64,000 nt of DNA from NCBI RefSeq assembly GCF_014844055.1, contig NZ_CP062167.1, forward strand, positions 2,765,501-2,829,500, in the 5' to 3' direction. The notes beneath the pieces are model-generated. The model was not told the DNA's origin and did not search any database. It was given only the letters and a program-made list of their open reading frames with translations. The translations under genes were made by a program, and so were the position numbers. Origin of the DNA: Aureimonas sp. OT7 (lineage in GTDB: Bacteria > Pseudomonadota > Alphaproteobacteria > Rhizobiales > Rhizobiaceae). This document shows positions 63,106 to 64,000 of this stretch, one piece after another (the first letter of the stretch is position 1; the number at the start of each line of letters is the position of its first letter).

Positions 63106-64000
63106 ATGGCCAACAAAATGCTGATCGATGCGTCTCACCCGGAAGAGACGCGCGTTGTCGTCGTTCGCGGTAACCGCATCGAGGAATTCGACTTCGAATC
63201 CGAACATAAGAAGCAGCTCAAGGGCAACATCTACCTTGCCAAGGTGACGCGCGTCGAGCCGTCGTTGCAGGCCGCCTTCGTCGAGTATGGTGGCAATCGC
63301 CACGGCTTCCTCGCCTTCAGCGAGATCCACCCCGATTACTACCAGATCCCCGTGGCGGACCGTCAGGCGCTGATCGAAGAGGAACTGGCCCGCGTCTCCG
63401 AAGACGACGACGCGGACGAGCCGCGGCCCGAGCCGAAGTCGGGCGCAAAGCGCCCCCGCCGCAGCCGGAAGTCCGCCCAGGCAGCCGACGTCGAGGGAGA
63501 GGACAGCATCTCCGAGCCGGTCGCTTCCGACACGCCGGAGGCTGCCGCCGAAGACGCGGAGCCTGCCAAGAAGGCGCCGGCGCGCCGCCGCCGCACGACC
63601 CGCAAGAAGGCCGAGCCGGAAGCCGAGAGCGCCAATGACGCGGAAGCCGTGGCCTCCGCCGAGGAAGCAAAGCCGGCGGAAGCCGAGCCGGCCGAGCGTG
63701 AAACCGAAGAAGCCCCGGTCGAGGCCGAAAGCCACGACGAAGCTCCGCTGCCCGAGCAGATCGGCTCGGAAGACGCGATGGAGGAAGTCCCGGAGCGCCA
63801 TCGCACGCAGCGCAAGCAATACAAGATCCAGGAAGTCATCAAGCGCCGACAGATCCTACTGGTGCAGGTCGTCAAGGAAGAGCGCGGCAACAAGGGCGCC
63901 GCGCTGACGACCTATCTGTCGCTGGCCGGCCGCTATTCCGTCCTGATGCCGAACACGGCGCGCGGCGGCGGCATTTCCCGCAAGATCACCAACGTGACCG
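63106..64000 (+). CDS. rne: Ribonuclease E (partial, N-terminal part)
   Basis: 298 codons from the ATG at 63106 to the window edge. It begins MANKMLIDASHPEETRVVVV, typical of alphaproteobacterial RNase E, then the S1 domain starts: KGNIYLAKVTRVEPSLQAAFVEYG and HGFLAFSEIHPDYYQIP. A charged insertion of about 145 residues, alternating acidic and Lys/Arg-rich, splits S1. S1 resumes with YKIQEVIKRRQILLVQVVKEERGNKGAALTTYLSLAGRYSVLMP. The enzyme starts mRNA decay and processes rRNA. The catalytic DNase I-like and Zn-link parts lie beyond the window. Confidence 0.95.
   Translation, partial: MANKMLIDASHPEETRVVVVRGNRIEEFDFESEHKKQLKGNIYLAKVTRVEPSLQAAFVEYGGNRHGFLAFSEIHPDYYQIPVADRQALIEEELARVSEDDDADEPRPEPKSGAKRPRRSRKSAQAADVEGEDSISEPVASDTPEAAAEDAEPAKKAPARRRRTTRKKAEPEAESANDAEAVASAEEAKPAEAEPAERETEEAPVEAESHDEAPLPEQIGSEDAMEEVPERHRTQRKQYKIQEVIKRRQILLVQVVKEERGNKGAALTTYLSLAGRYSVLMPNTARGGGISRKITNVT

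Overview
The window is high-GC DNA from an alphaproteobacterium, most likely Hyphomicrobiales (Rhizobiales), perhaps near Aurantimonadaceae. The evidence is its gene content: an IalB-family protein, a phosphatidylcholine synthase, DUF1489 and DUF599 proteins, a rhizobial-style nifS-sufBCDS-sufT-sufA operon, and an RNase E with a long charged insertion in its S1 domain. The family assignment is inference; no rRNA or tRNA gene was seen.

Layout. 1-9.2 kb is mostly housekeeping: a partial clpS, a phasin with two PhaR-like boxes upstream, a SPOR-domain D-Ala-D-Ala carboxypeptidase, DUF1489/DUF599/DUF3253/YdcF proteins, a membrane acyltransferase, a LiuR-like MerR regulator, mgtE and cobH, followed by a class III CoA-transferase (to 10.3 kb). 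10.7-18.3 kb is a signalling island. An RpfF-type DSF synthase converges on a full RpfC-type hybrid histidine kinase. The kinase sits in an apparent operon with an RpfG-like receiver whose output is PAS-GGDEF-EAL instead of HD-GYP. A membrane diguanylate cyclase and a small phosphatase lie upstream. 19.1-29.5 kb is one ten-gene catabolic operon: deoR, btpA/sgcQ-like, ABC permease, M42 peptidase/sgcX-like, FGGY kinase, LsrB/RbsB-like binding protein, ABC ATPase, ABC permease, dhaK, dhaL. It looks like an ABC-transporter counterpart of the E. coli sgc PTS locus; its substrate is unknown.

29.7-44 kb holds an EmrAB-type efflux pair, a lipoprotein, a Na/Pi cotransporter, an Rrf2 regulator with four clustered cysteines, an orphan WecG-type glycosyltransferase, a DUF5996 protein with an FMN reductase, a quinone oxidoreductase overlapping pcs, a UbiH-type monooxygenase, hspQ, ialB and an orphan YejA-like binding protein. 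44-51.3 kb is the SUF Fe-S assembly operon on the minus strand, with a TfoX-like gene at its distal end. 51.5-64 kb carries an alpha/beta hydrolase, tyrS, a large AsmA/YhdP-like envelope protein, a bacterioferritin comigratory peroxiredoxin, prfB with an intact programmed +1 frameshift, a class A penicillin-binding protein, an AMIN-domain amidase and the 5' part of rne.

The two parts most worth following are the DSF/cyclic-di-GMP island, which combines an RpfC phosphorelay with an RpfR-like output, and the ten-gene sgc-like ABC operon. No CRISPR array, transposase or prophage was seen.
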